A stretch of 64,000 nt of DNA from Prolixibacteraceae bacterium (GTDB lineage: Bacteria; Bacteroidota; Bacteroidia; Bacteroidales; Prolixibacteraceae). The stretch covers positions 1 to 64,000 of the forward strand of contig JAOARB010000023.1 in the NCBI GenBank assembly GCA_025210775.1, read 5' to 3'. The stretch's first letter is position 1, and every line of letters begins with the position of its first letter. The position numbers and the translations under genes are program-made. The notes under the pieces were generated by a model. The model was given only the letters and a program-made list of their open reading frames with translations. It was not told the DNA's origin and searched no databases. Positions 37,456 to 47,120 of the stretch are shown here, piece by piece.

Positions 37456-38553
37456 ATGAAAAGACTTATTCTTTTTTTCGTTTTTCTTTCATTTTTCTCT
37501 TGCCAAAGAAAAGAGGAAGTGTCAAAGGATATATTCCCTCTATTCTCTGCTTGGGGTAGAGCTAGTATTTTTGAGGATAAATCGGATCAAGAGATTTTGG
37601 ATTATCTAAAGAACCTAAAATCTTCTCACGTTGATGCCGTTTTCTTAGACGCTCCTAATGAGACTTATAAACATGTTTCGCCTCTTTTTAAGAAAGCAGG
37701 GGTTTTATTGCATGCTTGGAGACCAACGATGATTAATAACTCGAAAGAGATTATGGCTAAACATAAAGATTGGTATACTGTGAGTAGAGAAGGCGTTAAT
37801 GTGGTAGATAATCCTCCTTATGTTGATTATTATCACTTTATGTGTCCTCGTAATCCTGAAGTGAAAGAGTATCTTATTCAAGAGTATTTAAAGATCGCTC
37901 GAATTCCTGGTATTGCGAGTATTCATTTTGATTATATCCGTTATTGCGATGTTTATTTGCCAGACGCTTTACAGCCACATTATGGATTGGTACAAGATCA
38001 CGAGATGGCACCTTACGATTTTTGTTATTGTGATCGTTGTCGTGCTGCTTTTAAGAAGGAGTATGGACGTGATCCTATGGAACTTGAAGATCCATCAAAA
38101 GATAAAGATTGGGCTGCTTTCCGTTTAGATCCTATTGTTGATATTGTAAACACTGTGGCTGCACGTGTGAAGAAAGAGACTGGCGTCGCTGCTAGTGCTG
38201 CAGTATTCCCAACACCAGAGATGTCTCGTACTCATGTTCGTCAAGATTGGAGTCGATTTGAAATCGATGCTGTTTGTCCTATGATCTATAATGGTTTCTA
38301 TAATAAACCAATATCATGGATTGGAGAGACTGTAAAGGAAGATGTAGAAACAATGGGTACGCCTAAGACTCTTTTGGCAGGCGTTTATGTTCCAGATATT
38401 AAGGAGACAGAAAAAATGAATGAAGCGATTGATCAAGCTTTAGATAATGGTGCCAAAGGAGTGGTATTTTTTAACCTTCCTGATATGACTCAGGCTCATT
38501 TCGACTTGATTAAAAAACGCTATGAAATGTATCAAAAGACTCATCAGAAATAG
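37456..38553 (+). CDS. Lipoprotein, GH10-like TIM-barrel protein
   Basis: A 365-residue lipoprotein with lipobox FFSC at Cys16. The fold resembles putative glycoside hydrolases of the GHL10/COG1649-like group: VDAVFLDAPNETY, VLLHAWRPTM, CPRNPEVKEYL, IASIHFDYIRYCD, YCDRCRAAFKKEYG, DAVCPMIYNGFYN and KGVVFFNLPD. Candidate catalytic acids are the Asp of HFDYIRYCD and later acids of the barrel, but substrates of this group are undefined. It is monocistronic and divergent from the xus-like operon. Confidence 0.78.
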   Translation: MKRLILFFVFLSFFSCQRKEEVSKDIFPLFSAWGRASIFEDKSDQEILDYLKNLKSSHVDAVFLDAPNETYKHVSPLFKKAGVLLHAWRPTMINNSKEIMAKHKDWYTVSREGVNVVDNPPYVDYYHFMCPRNPEVKEYLIQEYLKIARIPGIASIHFDYIRYCDVYLPDALQPHYGLVQDHEMAPYDFCYCDRCRAAFKKEYGRDPMELEDPSKDKDWAAFRLDPIVDIVNTVAARVKKETGVAASAAVFPTPEMSRTHVRQDWSRFEIDAVCPMIYNGFYNKPISWIGETVKEDVETMGTPKTLLAGVYVPDIKETEKMNEAIDQALDNGAKGVVFFNLPDMTQAHFDLIKKRYEMYQKTHQK

Positions 38554-38600
38554 TAAGCACATAGATAACTAGAATTTAGTTGCTATCATTTGGTTTTAGG

Positions 38601-38630
38601 GGGTTGTTCTTTAGTGGACAACCCTTTTTT
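38601..38630 (+). terminator. Intrinsic terminator after the GH-like lipoprotein gene
   Basis: A 9-bp stem (38601-38609 with 38616-38624, one G-T pair) is followed by TTTTTT. Confidence 0.78.
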
Positions 38631-38661
38631 ATGTTCTCTAATGACGTCTTTTGATAAAACT

Positions 38662-38696
38662 AAAATAGGCCATCTCATAAAGAGATAGCCTATTGG
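38662..38696 (-). terminator. Intrinsic terminator after the porin-like gene
   Basis: A stem of AATAGGC/GCCTATT and ATCTC/GAGAT has a single mismatch and an ATAAA loop. The minus-strand T-run comes from A at 38662-38665. Confidence 0.7.
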
Positions 38697-38741
38697 TAAA
38701 TATTGTATTATCTAAATTGTCCAAAAGAACAACAACTTCTC

Positions 38742-40010
38742 TTAGAAGAAGTAGCAAAGTGATAATGTTAAACGGTGGTTTGATACTTCTTCACTGTTAT
38801 CGATTTCACCTTTGTTGTTGAAATCGAAATCTCCATATGCAGCTACATTGTATTCGTATTCAGCACCAAGTTTCATGTTTTTAACTTTGTAGTATACCGC
38901 CGGAGAGATACGGTAGCTGTAATCGACATCTGCATATTTAGCATAGACAGCTTTTTCATCTCCAGTATAAAGTTCATCTTGGTATTGTTTATTCGTCATA
39001 TACCCCCCAAAAAGAGCCATAGTTAATTGCTCGTCACATTTGTACAGTAACTCTACGAAAGTAGCGCTGTTGTAGTTTTGTGTATAGGTTACTTCTCCTG
39101 TCGATTTTTTGATGTCCGAAATAGCATATCCTCCACCTAAAAGAAGGTCACTCATGTTTTGACCATAAGTGGTTTTTGCTTTTACCTCTAATTTACCTAA
39201 GATTGCATCAGCATATGCCATAAAGCGATTAGAATAAAGAAGTTTTGTCGACTTATATTTTTTGTTGTTTATGCCAACAGTATAAAGATCAGGCTGTATA
39301 ACCAATAAGTCATAAGAGATACCTGCTTTAAAATCTTTGGTTTCTCTTTTAAGAAGGAAATTAAGATTTGGAACCACTGCATTACGTTGGTAGTCTGGAG
39401 ATTTACCATCTGGACCAACATTGGCATATTGACTTTGGTAGATCGCCGAGATCTGAGCTTTAACCTTCTCATTTAGTGATTTCGTAAAACTGATTTGAGG
39501 TGCTCGACTAAATGGTTGGTATGGTATACCAGTGTTAAGATTAAGAACAATTGGGAAAGTCGATGTTACAAAGAAAGGATGCCATGTTCTACCAACAACA
39601 AGGGAACTTTTGGTCCAATCTAATTTTACAAAAGCGTGACGGAAACGTAGTTCGTTGGTTGCTCCTCCTTTACCAACACCACCCATAGCATCAAACTCTA
39701 TTAGTCCACTTGTTTTGGCGTTAAAGATGTCTGGCCCTATAACTTTAAAGCTAAGTCGCGAAAAGAGACTTAGTTCTCTTAAAGCTCCTTGGTCATTGAT
39801 GTCTTCCCCATTGGCATCCAATTCTGGTTTTTTAGGGAATGCAGCATACATTCCTTCTAATGCATATACATTTTGACGAGAATCTCCAATAAGGTCTGTA
39901 CGGATAAATCCGTGGATACTCACTTTGGGTTTGGTTTCTTTGTTTTCTTTGGTTTGTCCCCAACTCATTACAGGAATAAGTAGTGCTAGAAATAGAAATG
40001 TTTTTTTCAT
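38742..40010 (-). CDS. Porin-like outer-membrane beta-barrel protein
   Basis: A 422-residue protein with a signal peptide ending PVMSWGQ. The mature protein starts VSIHGFIRTDLIGDSRQN and contains LSLFSRLSFKVIGPD, SSLVVGRTWHPFFVTSTFPI, PFSRAPQISFTKSL and a terminal LTLSLCYFF. These alternating strands resemble Gram-negative porins of the DcaP-like group, with a short variable segment after the signal peptide. It probably forms a diffusion channel in the outer membrane; the substrate is unknown. It is monocistronic. Confidence 0.78.
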   Translation of the reverse strand: MKKTFLFLALLIPVMSWGQTKENKETKPKVSIHGFIRTDLIGDSRQNVYALEGMYAAFPKKPELDANGEDINDQGALRELSLFSRLSFKVIGPDIFNAKTSGLIEFDAMGGVGKGGATNELRFRHAFVKLDWTKSSLVVGRTWHPFFVTSTFPIVLNLNTGIPYQPFSRAPQISFTKSLNEKVKAQISAIYQSQYANVGPDGKSPDYQRNAVVPNLNFLLKRETKDFKAGISYDLLVIQPDLYTVGINNKKYKSTKLLYSNRFMAYADAILGKLEVKAKTTYGQNMSDLLLGGGYAISDIKKSTGEVTYTQNYNSATFVELLYKCDEQLTMALFGGYMTNKQYQDELYTGDEKAVYAKYADVDYSYRISPAVYYKVKNMKLGAEYEYNVAAYGDFDFNNKGEIDNSEEVSNHRLTLSLCYFF

Positions 40011-40397
40011 AAATTTAAACCTTGTGACGTTGATAACTTAGATTGTTTTTGCAGATCAAAAATTGACACAAAGAAAATGCTTTCCTTTTTATAAAGAAAT
40101 CATTTTCAGTTTATGATTGGCTTAGATGGTTGTGAATGGTGCAATTTTCTTTATCAAAGATATAAAAATCAATGAAATATAATATAACCGTGTTTTCTTT
40201 TAAACTTAGTCGAAATTGTCGAATGTGAGGAATATTAGGGTTGTTTTCTTTAAAATTTTGTATGGATGGCTTAAAGATTTTTGTATAAAGGTTATTATGT
40301 GGGATAAATGTTTAATTTTGCATCGTTTTGTGAGGAGCTAGGTTCCCATATACAATTAAAGATTTTCAAAGTAAAAAATTAACTCTAGATATAAAAA
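40011..40397. other. Divergent intergenic region upstream of hisS
   Basis: 387 bases with no ORF. An exact TAATTTTG (40313-40320) is a likely -7 element for hisS, although no well-spaced -33 is present. No T-box or other leader RNA is seen. Confidence 0.4.
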
Positions 40398-41759
40398 ATG
40401 GCACAAAAACCGTCAATACCCAAAGGGACACGAGATTTTGGACCAGAACAGATGTCCAAAAGAAATTATATCTTCGATACAATTCGTTCTGTATTTAAAC
40501 TATATGGATTTCAACCTATTGAGACTCCAGCAATGGAGAACCTTTCTACTTTAATGGGAAAGTATGGTGAAGAAGGAGATAAATTGTTGTTTAAAGTGTT
40601 GAACTCAGGTGATTTCACAAAGAAAATTTCTGATGAAGATTTTGCTGCCCGTCATATTCCTAAGTTGACAAATAAACTTAGTGAAAAGGGATTGAGATAC
40701 GATCTAACAGTTCCTTTTGCACGTTACGTTGTACAACATAGAAATGAAATTACATTCCCATTTAAGCGTTTCCAGATTCAACCTGTTTGGAGAGCCGATC
40801 GTCCTCAAAGAGGTCGTTACCGTGAGTTCTTTCAATGTGATGTTGACGTTGTAGGAAGTGATTCTTTGATGAACGAAGTGGAATTGATCCAGATTGTGGA
40901 TGAAGTATATCGTCGTTTGGGCATTCGTACTGTGATTAAGTTGAACAACCGTAAGGTATTGGCTGGTATTGCAGAAACTATCGGTGCTGCTGATCGTATG
41001 ATCGATATTACTGTTGCAATTGATAAACTAGATAAAATTGGTTTAGAGAATGTAAATAAAGAGTTGATTGAGAAAGGTATCTCTTCTGAATCTGTCGATA
41101 AATTACAACCTATCCTTAAACTTTCAGGAAGCAACCAAGAGAAATTGTCTCAAATTGAGGAGGTAATTAGTAACTCTGAAGTGGGTATGAAAGGGGTTGA
41201 GGAATTGAGAGAAATTTTCGATTACCTAACCATGTTCGACTTGGATGTAGAGGTGGAATTAGACCTTACTCTTGCTCGTGGATTAAACTACTATACTGGT
41301 GCTATCTTTGAAGTAAAAGCGAAAGATGCTGTGATGGGATCGATTACTGGTGGTGGTCGTTATGACGATTTAACTGGTATCTTTGGATTGAAAGATGTAT
41401 CTGGTGTTGGTATCTCTTTTGGTGCAGATCGTATTTATGATGTTCTTGAATCATTGGATCTATTTCCAAAAGATAGCTTGACCTCAACAAAAGTGTTGTT
41501 TGTTAATTTTGGTAAGACAGAAGAAAAATATTGTTTGCCAATTCTTGCTTCTCTTCGTAAGGAAGGTGTTGCTTGTGAAATATTTGGTAACAGTGCCAAG
41601 ATGAAAAAACAAATGAGCTATGCTAACTCTAAGAATATCCCTTTTGTGGCTCTTGTTGGAGAATCTGAAATGGCTGAAGGTAAAGTAACTCTAAAAGACA
41701 TGGAGTCTGGCGAACAAAAGCTAGTAAATGTTGAGGAGTTGATTGCTGCATTAAAATAG
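40398..41759 (+). CDS. hisS: Histidyl-tRNA synthetase
   Basis: A 453-residue class II aminoacyl-tRNA synthetase that charges tRNA-His in the cytosol. Motif 1 lies around PIETPAMEN; motif 2 is [20 protein letters not shown]; the histidine-specific motif is [14 protein letters not shown]; motif 3 is [12 protein letters not shown]...[12 protein letters not shown]-terminal anticodon-binding domain (about 365-453) follows. The length is typical. It is monocistronic with a strong shared terminator. Confidence 0.96.
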   Translation: MAQKPSIPKGTRDFGPEQMSKRNYIFDTIRSVFKLYGFQPIETPAMENLSTLMGKYGEEGDKLLFKVLNSGDFTKKISDEDFAARHIPKLTNKLSEKGLRYDLTVPFARYVVQHRNEITFPFKRFQIQPVWRADRPQRGRYREFFQCDVDVVGSDSLMNEVELIQIVDEVYRRLGIRTVIKLNNRKVLAGIAETIGAADRMIDITVAIDKLDKIGLENVNKELIEKGISSESVDKLQPILKLSGSNQEKLSQIEEVISNSEVGMKGVEELREIFDYLTMFDLDVEVELDLTLARGLNYYTGAIFEVKAKDAVMGSITGGGRYDDLTGIFGLKDVSGVGISFGADRIYDVLESLDLFPKDSLTSTKVLFVNFGKTEEKYCLPILASLRKEGVACEIFGNSAKMKKQMSYANSKNIPFVALVGESEMAEGKVTLKDMESGEQKLVNVEELIAALK

Positions 41760-41776
41760 TGGTGATACTATCATAT

Positions 41777-41809
41777 AAAAAAAGCCTCTGATTTATCAGG
41801 GGCTTTTTG
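41777..41809. terminator. Bidirectional terminator between hisS and the MBL-fold gene
   Basis: An 11-bp stem (41781-41791 with 41796-41806, allowing G-T) is flanked by A-run and T-run. It overlaps the extreme 3' side of the convergent gene region. Confidence 0.8.
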
Positions 41810-41811
41810 TT

Positions 41812-42591
41812 TTAAAAGACTAATTTCTGTCCATCTAATGGGATAAAAATATTATCTGCCTCTTCTTCAATAATTTTTCTTCTCAAACTTTCTCTTGTCT
41901 CTTTACAATGGTCAAGTGCATCTAAATGAACTGCTACAATCTTTGATTTAGGTGCTTGCTTCGCGATATCTATGGTGTCGTAACCATTCATCAATATATG
42001 ATGCTTATCAAGATATATGGCTCCTCCTGAATGGGTGATGATAATTCTTGGATGGTAGTGGTGGATCACCTTTTTAATCTCATTATTTAGAATACAATTG
42101 CCTATCCAATATATCGTGTCGTAACCTGGGGCTTCTATGATAAAACCGTTTGCCGGACCTAGCTTGTCTTCTAATTCATTATTGCCATGTTCTCCATATA
42201 TCGCTGTAAAAGTGATTCCATTCCATATCAATTGGTCTTTAAGTCCATGAATATCAGAGAATCCCATTTCAGATAGCGCTTCTTTATCTTCATGCGTACA
42301 TATCATAGGTATGTCTTTGGGAAGCACCTCCATTGCTTTGGCATCAAAATGATCAGGGTGAAGATGTGATACGATAACCAAGTCAATCTTTTTTAAGATA
42401 TTGTCTAGTGATGTAGGAAGATCTACCGTGGGATTAAGATTCTTCTGGGGAGTGATAAAAGACATAAACGACTCCTTTGGAGAAAGCATAGGATCAGTGA
42501 GAATGTTTATGCCATAGTGCTTTATCCGCATTGTCGCATTCCTATAGAGGGTTATTTCTACAGGATATTTTTTGATTTCTTGCTCTTTCAT
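41812..42591 (-). CDS. Metallo-beta-lactamase-fold hydrolase (UlaG-like)
   Basis: There are 259 residues from the ATG at 42591 (the longer frame begins with TTG). The metal site SHLHPDHFD (HxHxDH) and the later GEHGNNE and HSGGAIYLDKHH histidines identify the beta-lactamase fold. The early ATMRIKHYGINILTDPML segment is that of UlaG/YtnP-type hydrolases. It is cytosolic; its substrate is unknown, possibly a lactone or phosphodiester. It is monocistronic. Confidence 0.85.
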   Translation of the reverse strand: MKEQEIKKYPVEITLYRNATMRIKHYGINILTDPMLSPKESFMSFITPQKNLNPTVDLPTSLDNILKKIDLVIVSHLHPDHFDAKAMEVLPKDIPMICTHEDKEALSEMGFSDIHGLKDQLIWNGITFTAIYGEHGNNELEDKLGPANGFIIEAPGYDTIYWIGNCILNNEIKKVIHHYHPRIIITHSGGAIYLDKHHILMNGYDTIDIAKQAPKSKIVAVHLDALDHCKETRESLRRKIIEEEADNIFIPLDGQKLVF

Positions 42592-42774
42592 AATAAGTGA
42601 TTTTATGCTTTTGACTCTTTTTATAATGAACAATCTACTTTTTTAAAATGTTTTCATCATAGTGAGTTAACAACTGTTTTTTTGTGAAAAAAATGAATCC
42701 TAAATGATTGTAAACTTGGAGTTAATGCGGATAAAAATATTACTGTATGTTTTATGAATCTTAAATTATTCTGT

Positions 42775-43440
42775 ATGAAAAAATGTATTATAACTCTTAT
42801 CCTTTGTGTGATGAGTGTACCACTCTTGTTATTGACAAGTTGTGAGGATCGAGGTCCTGAATATATTAGTGATTACGATGTGGTCTATACTAATCATCAA
42901 CCGTCAATGGATTTCTCTACGGTGAAAACGTATCAATTGATCGATACCCTGATGTTTTTAACTCCAAATGGGAAAAGTATGGGTAGTTTGACTCATAATT
43001 TTGATGAGGTGGTGTTAGATAGGGTTAAAAGCAACCTTGATGATCTTGGATGGACTATGATTACTCCCGCTGAAGAAGGGGTTGTTGAGGCAGATATCGT
43101 GGTGACAGTTTCTTCAATAACAACAACTTATATCAATCAATATTGGTATGACGATTGGTGGTATTATTGGGATTGGTATGGTGGTTTTTATCCTGGATGG
43201 GGCTGGGGACCTGGTTATTATCCATGGTATGGATATCCTATGTACTACACGACTTATGATACTGGTACAGTCTTTATCGAGATGATAAATCCAAAACAAC
43301 AGATGTCTGCTGATAAAAAGATCCCTATTGTATGGGTAGGTCTTGTTAACGGTCTTTTAGAAGGAAGTAATATCAATGCTCGAATTAATAAAAATATTGA
43401 TCAAGCATTTATGCAGTCTCCATATTTAATGGATAAATAA
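42775..43440 (+). CDS. DUF4136 lipoprotein with aromatic Gly/Tyr/Trp-rich insert
   Basis: There are 221 residues from the ATG at 42775 (an upstream ATG lies at 42754); lipobox LTSC at Cys23. The DUF4136 core is seen in DFSTVKTYQL and FDEVVLDRVKSNLDDLGW and at the C-terminus. Between them lies a striking run rich in Tyr, Trp, Gly and Pro (from about YWYDDWWYYWDW to PGYYPWYGYPMYY). Many DUF4136 proteins carry a short version of this. It is likely anchored to the outer membrane and stands in tandem with the barrel protein at 43474. Confidence 0.84.
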   Translation: MKKCIITLILCVMSVPLLLLTSCEDRGPEYISDYDVVYTNHQPSMDFSTVKTYQLIDTLMFLTPNGKSMGSLTHNFDEVVLDRVKSNLDDLGWTMITPAEEGVVEADIVVTVSSITTTYINQYWYDDWWYYWDWYGGFYPGWGWGPGYYPWYGYPMYYTTYDTGTVFIEMINPKQQMSADKKIPIVWVGLVNGLLEGSNINARINKNIDQAFMQSPYLMDK

Positions 43441-43473
43441 AATAATAAGTGGTTGAATATTAAATTGTACAAT

Positions 43474-44106
43474 ATGAAAAAATCGATACTCATTTTTGTG
43501 ATCTCTATTTTTATAGGTGTGTGCTCGATCTCTGCACAGACTTATGTAGATACACAAAAATATACTACGATACAGACTGAAAATTTATTTTTCATTGACT
43601 ATACTATTGGTTTCCCTTCAGGAAATCTTGCTGATTTTTTGGATAAAACCAGTTTTAGAGGATTCTCTATGAATTTTAGACATATGATGGGAGAGAATTA
43701 CTCTTTGGGTATTTCTGCTGGATTCCAAAGTTATTATGATGATATGGGTATTCAAGATCATATTATTGATAACGCAATATTACACGGGAGTACTTACCAT
43801 TATGTGTATAGTGTACCACTCTATATTACGGCTCATTATTATCTTTCTCAAGGGGATAAGTTTACTTTCTATGGGGGGCTTGGTGTAGGTACTATTTATA
43901 ATGATAGAGAAATGCAAGTTGGAAGTATTTCGATTAATGATAAGGATTGGCATTTTGCAATGATACCAGAATTGGGAATGATGTATAAAGTGAATGATTA
44001 TATGGGAGCACAAATAAGAGGAACTGCAGATTATGGTTTTAAATCTGGTGATGCAGATAGTATTATTGCTTACCGTTTACATTTAGGATTTTATTACAAT
44101 TTCTAA
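43474..44106 (+). CDS. Outer-membrane beta-barrel-like protein
   Basis: There are 210 residues from the ATG at 43474 (an upstream in-frame TTG at 43453 is less likely); the signal peptide ends near GVCSISAQ. The remainder has strand-like blocks (FIDYTIGFPSGNLADFLD, YSLGISAGFQSYYDD, FTFYGGLGVGTIYND) and ends LGFYYNF with a terminal Phe, typical of small OmpA/OmpW-like barrels. It follows the DUF4136 gene by 33 bases; the two probably form an operon, and both start regions carry a similar AT-rich leader. Confidence 0.75.
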   Translation: MKKSILIFVISIFIGVCSISAQTYVDTQKYTTIQTENLFFIDYTIGFPSGNLADFLDKTSFRGFSMNFRHMMGENYSLGISAGFQSYYDDMGIQDHIIDNAILHGSTYHYVYSVPLYITAHYYLSQGDKFTFYGGLGVGTIYNDREMQVGSISINDKDWHFAMIPELGMMYKVNDYMGAQIRGTADYGFKSGDADSIIAYRLHLGFYYNF

Positions 44107-44450
44107 ATAAAGTTTGTTGTTGTTTGCTTAAAAGGGGCTGTCTATGATTCTGGATGGTTCCTTTTTTTATCCCTATAAATGGGGGTGTGGTGTTTCTTTT
44201 GATAGATAGTCTTCTTCCTTGTAGTCTGTTTATAGTCTTCTTTATTTAGTTGTAGTAATTTGATTTCTAGTTTATTTGTTGTGTTTGATGAAAGGGTGGG
44301 GTGTAAATATCCCTATAAATGGTGATTGTTATCAAGATTGAGTCTTAATAACTTTGTCAAAGACAATTGAGAAAATCAATAATAATAACGTCAAATAGAT
44401 CATCCCGTTTAAAAGAGAAAAGGGGATTTATTTATTAAAATAAATGGATT
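44107..44450. other. Intergenic region with two copies of a 15-base direct repeat
   Basis: TATCCCTATAAATGG occurs at 44168-44182 and again about 140 bases downstream near 44308-44322. No ORF is supported. The second copy lies about 130 bases before flavodoxin, so the repeats could be binding sites controlling that gene. Confidence 0.4.
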
Positions 44451-44954
44451 ATGAGTAAAACAGCTATTGTATTTGGATCTACTACAGGTAACACAGAAGG
44501 TGTAGCAGAAATGATTGCAGGTAAACTCTCAGGAGATGTGTCAGTTGTAAATATTGATGACATGTCTACCTCAGATTTTGAGTCATACGATAATCTTATC
44601 CTTGGAACTTCAACTTGGGGTAGTGGCGACCTGCAAGATGATTGGGATGGCTCTATTGAAGATTTAGAGCAAGCAGATCTTAATGGTAAAGTGGTTGCTT
44701 TATATGGATTGGGTGATGCTGAAAGCTATGGAGATACTTTTGTAGATGCTATGGGTAAAATCTATGACGCGATAAAAGACAAGGGGTGTACTTTTGTTGG
44801 ACAGGTGTCGGTAGAGGGATATGAGTATGATGCTTCTGAAGCAGAAGTGGATGGTCAGTTCGTTGGTTTGCCTTTAGATCAAGATAATGCAGAAGATGAA
44901 ACCGAAGATAGAATTAATAATTGGGTAGAAAGTTTTAAATCATTGTTGAAATAG
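44451..44954 (+). CDS. fldA: Flavodoxin
   Basis: A 167-residue FMN-binding electron carrier of the cytosol that replaces ferredoxin under low iron. The phosphate loop is GSTTGNTEGVAEM (family T/SxTGxT); the isoalloxazine-binding loops are GTSTWGSGDLQDDW and LYGLGDAESYGDTFVDA. The protein is very acidic, as expected. It is followed after 66 bases by a DUF2023 gene, a recurrent neighbour of flavodoxin in this phylum. Confidence 0.95.
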   Translation: MSKTAIVFGSTTGNTEGVAEMIAGKLSGDVSVVNIDDMSTSDFESYDNLILGTSTWGSGDLQDDWDGSIEDLEQADLNGKVVALYGLGDAESYGDTFVDAMGKIYDAIKDKGCTFVGQVSVEGYEYDASEAEVDGQFVGLPLDQDNAEDETEDRINNWVESFKSLLK

Positions 44955-45020
44955 TACATCGCAAGTAGATAGTCATAGGGAGGCAGTTGTCTCTCTATGA
45001 CTTTTAAAAAAGATAGGATT

Positions 45021-45356
45021 ATGAAGGTATTTGTACATCACGTATATGAATATAAAAAAGGATTAAGAAATTTGGTTTTACACACCATGAGTCGAATGAT
45101 GGTTGCTACTGCCAAGGAGCGTTTAGATAATTCGAATATAGATTATTATATTCAGGATGTTACTGCTTCAAAAGTAAATGTGTTCTTTGGAGCTAAGGAG
45201 TGTGTGTCTATTGTGAAGAAGATATGTAATAAGCCCTTAAATGAATTGTCTCCCGAAGAGGATTTTATGCTAGGAATAATGCTTGGCTATGATAGAAAGA
45301 TACAGTGTGATAGATATTTGACACGAAGCCATTACCAAGAAGGCATGGCCTCGTGA
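45021..45356 (+). CDS. DUF2023 protein, flavodoxin-associated
   Basis: There are 111 residues from the ATG at 45021 (a longer ATG start at 44997 is possible and has a GGAGG 12 bases upstream). The conserved segments HHVYEYKKGLRNLVLHTM, KVNVFFGAKECV and SPEEDFMLGIMLGYDRKIQC match DUF2023, a small family that occurs beside flavodoxin. No catalytic motif is known; a small alpha/beta partner of flavodoxin is the natural inference. It converges on the beta-helix gene with a 10-base gap. Confidence 0.85.
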   Translation: MKVFVHHVYEYKKGLRNLVLHTMSRMMVATAKERLDNSNIDYYIQDVTASKVNVFFGAKECVSIVKKICNKPLNELSPEEDFMLGIMLGYDRKIQCDRYLTRSHYQEGMAS

Positions 45357-45366
45357 CAGCTGTGTG

Positions 45367-46935
45367 TTATTTAAATTCTATTTTCTTTAATTCTTTAACC
45401 CACTGAGGAAGTTTGCCTAAGCGAAGTTTTAATTGTTCTTCATACAGTGATTCTGGCTTAACTGGTGTTCCGTGAGATTCATCCACTTTTACTTGAGAAG
45501 CATTAAAAGTGGTTCCTGCTCCATGGAAGCCTACAATTGTAGGTGGAAGGAGTTTCCAAAACCATGTTTTTGATGACCAGAACTCGAAATTCTCTTCTGC
45601 ACTGTCTGTCTCTTTAAAATTCCAAAGAATTAAGTCTTCCATATGGTTTGGAAGATTTTGACGTGCTCCACCTGCTCTTCCTAAAAAGAATCCACCTTCG
45701 ACACAATCGAAAAGAGTTGCCCTCGGTTGTGATGCATGTGATTCAAAGCTTGTTTTTTCGGTATATCTAACTCTCCACAGTACGGTACCCATAGTAGTAC
45801 TTGCAACACCTGGTGCATGCCATTGTGAAGATTGATCATCTATCTTACCAAGAAATACACGTGAAGAAGCGCTTGCACCTATAGAGCTATGACCAGGAGT
45901 TCCTGTAATTACACAATTTACAACGGATACATTAGCAGATCCAGCAACATGAGCAATACGATTAAAGTTGTGGAAACTACATCGTCTCATATAGCTGTTT
46001 ACTAGGCGTCCCATTTTTACGGCAGAATAACCTCCATCGTGAAGAGGATTTTTATGATGAACAAAGTTATCCTTCCAATTTCCTTCAAAGGCAATATCTT
46101 CGATCCCGACTTCTTCGCTAGATGCAAATGTGTATAGTTTCCAGTTGTATTTGCTCTCTACACGGTGCATTACAGGTTCGTAAAATTCTACTTTATTCCC
46201 TTTGATAGATTTTATCTGATGGAATTCTTTGATATGGATACCTTTTTTCTTTTTGATTGATAACCATTTGTCGTCTACATGACATCCACACATTTCATGT
46301 TCTACTAGCTTTTCTGATGTGTTGCTTAAATAGATATAGATCCATTGGCCTTTTTTGAGTCCTTTGGTACTTGATAACTTTACTGTTTTTTCTCCTTTTT
46401 TGAGATTATTGGTAATATCTGAGATGTATTGATCTTTACCTTTTGCAGAGAATTCAATAAAATATGGGCATGTCCATAGTTTCTTTGGATCTTTCGGTGG
46501 TAGATCATTGGCAAAAAATAGTTTTGTACCATTTTCTCCTGAACCACTTCCTCTTAAAACAATTTTATTGCCACTAATAAGAATAGGGTGTATATCGTCA
46601 TTCTTTTCTTGTAGTAAGAATTTACCTTCAGGGAAGAAGATGATACCAGAACCATTCTTTTCTGCTGCACGAATAGCTTTAATAAAAGCTTTTCTATCTG
46701 ACTTATTATCATTTGCTTTTGCTCCAAAATCAGTGACATCAAAGATCTTATATTGTGCATTAGGAATACTTTTTTCACCTCTATGATATCCAGCATAACT
46801 GAAATCAGGAAGGGTTGTCTCTTGATTCTTTTTCTTTTGTTGAACAAAAGTATTCCATGTTTTGCTCTCTTGTGCTTTTAGGCTTAGTGTCATTGCTAAA
46901 AGAAGAGAAAAGGCATAGATATTTTTTCCTATCAT
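45367..46935 (-). CDS. Secreted right-handed beta-helix protein (DUF4955 / pectate-lyase-like)
   Basis: A 522-residue protein with a signal peptide ending LSLKAQ. It opens with the GH55/pectate-lyase-superfamily strand YKIFDVTDFGAKANDNKSDR, followed by GIIFFPEGKFLL and long parallel-beta-helix repeats (VGIEDIAFEG, SYMRRCSFHNFNR, VVNCVITGTPGHSS). A C-terminal DUF4955-like region (WKLLPPTIVGFHGAGTTFN) closes it. These proteins bind or cleave polysaccharides outside the cell. Whether it is a lyase or a hydrolase is not settled, and no carbohydrate locus adjoins it. Confidence 0.82.
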   Translation of the reverse strand: MIGKNIYAFSLLLAMTLSLKAQESKTWNTFVQQKKKNQETTLPDFSYAGYHRGEKSIPNAQYKIFDVTDFGAKANDNKSDRKAFIKAIRAAEKNGSGIIFFPEGKFLLQEKNDDIHPILISGNKIVLRGSGSGENGTKLFFANDLPPKDPKKLWTCPYFIEFSAKGKDQYISDITNNLKKGEKTVKLSSTKGLKKGQWIYIYLSNTSEKLVEHEMCGCHVDDKWLSIKKKKGIHIKEFHQIKSIKGNKVEFYEPVMHRVESKYNWKLYTFASSEEVGIEDIAFEGNWKDNFVHHKNPLHDGGYSAVKMGRLVNSYMRRCSFHNFNRIAHVAGSANVSVVNCVITGTPGHSSIGASASSRVFLGKIDDQSSQWHAPGVASTTMGTVLWRVRYTEKTSFESHASQPRATLFDCVEGGFFLGRAGGARQNLPNHMEDLILWNFKETDSAEENFEFWSSKTWFWKLLPPTIVGFHGAGTTFNASQVKVDESHGTPVKPESLYEEQLKLRLGKLPQWVKELKKIEFK

Positions 46936-47120
46936 CTCTTATTGTTGTTTTAATTGGTAACCTTTAGTTGCGATTATTTAATAAGAACAAATATAACAGA
47001 TAGTAATAATGAAAAAATGGTCTATGCCTTCCATGGTACTCTCTTTTAGGCGCTTCATTAAAAAAATGAACAATTGATGCCTATTTAAACAGATATTTTG
47101 CTTTTTTGATACTTTCTTTC

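Noticed and set aside
44130..44168. Terminator-like hairpin after the barrel gene at 43474
   Set aside because: Although a long T-run is present, the arms pair poorly, so it does not meet the standard of the other terminators.
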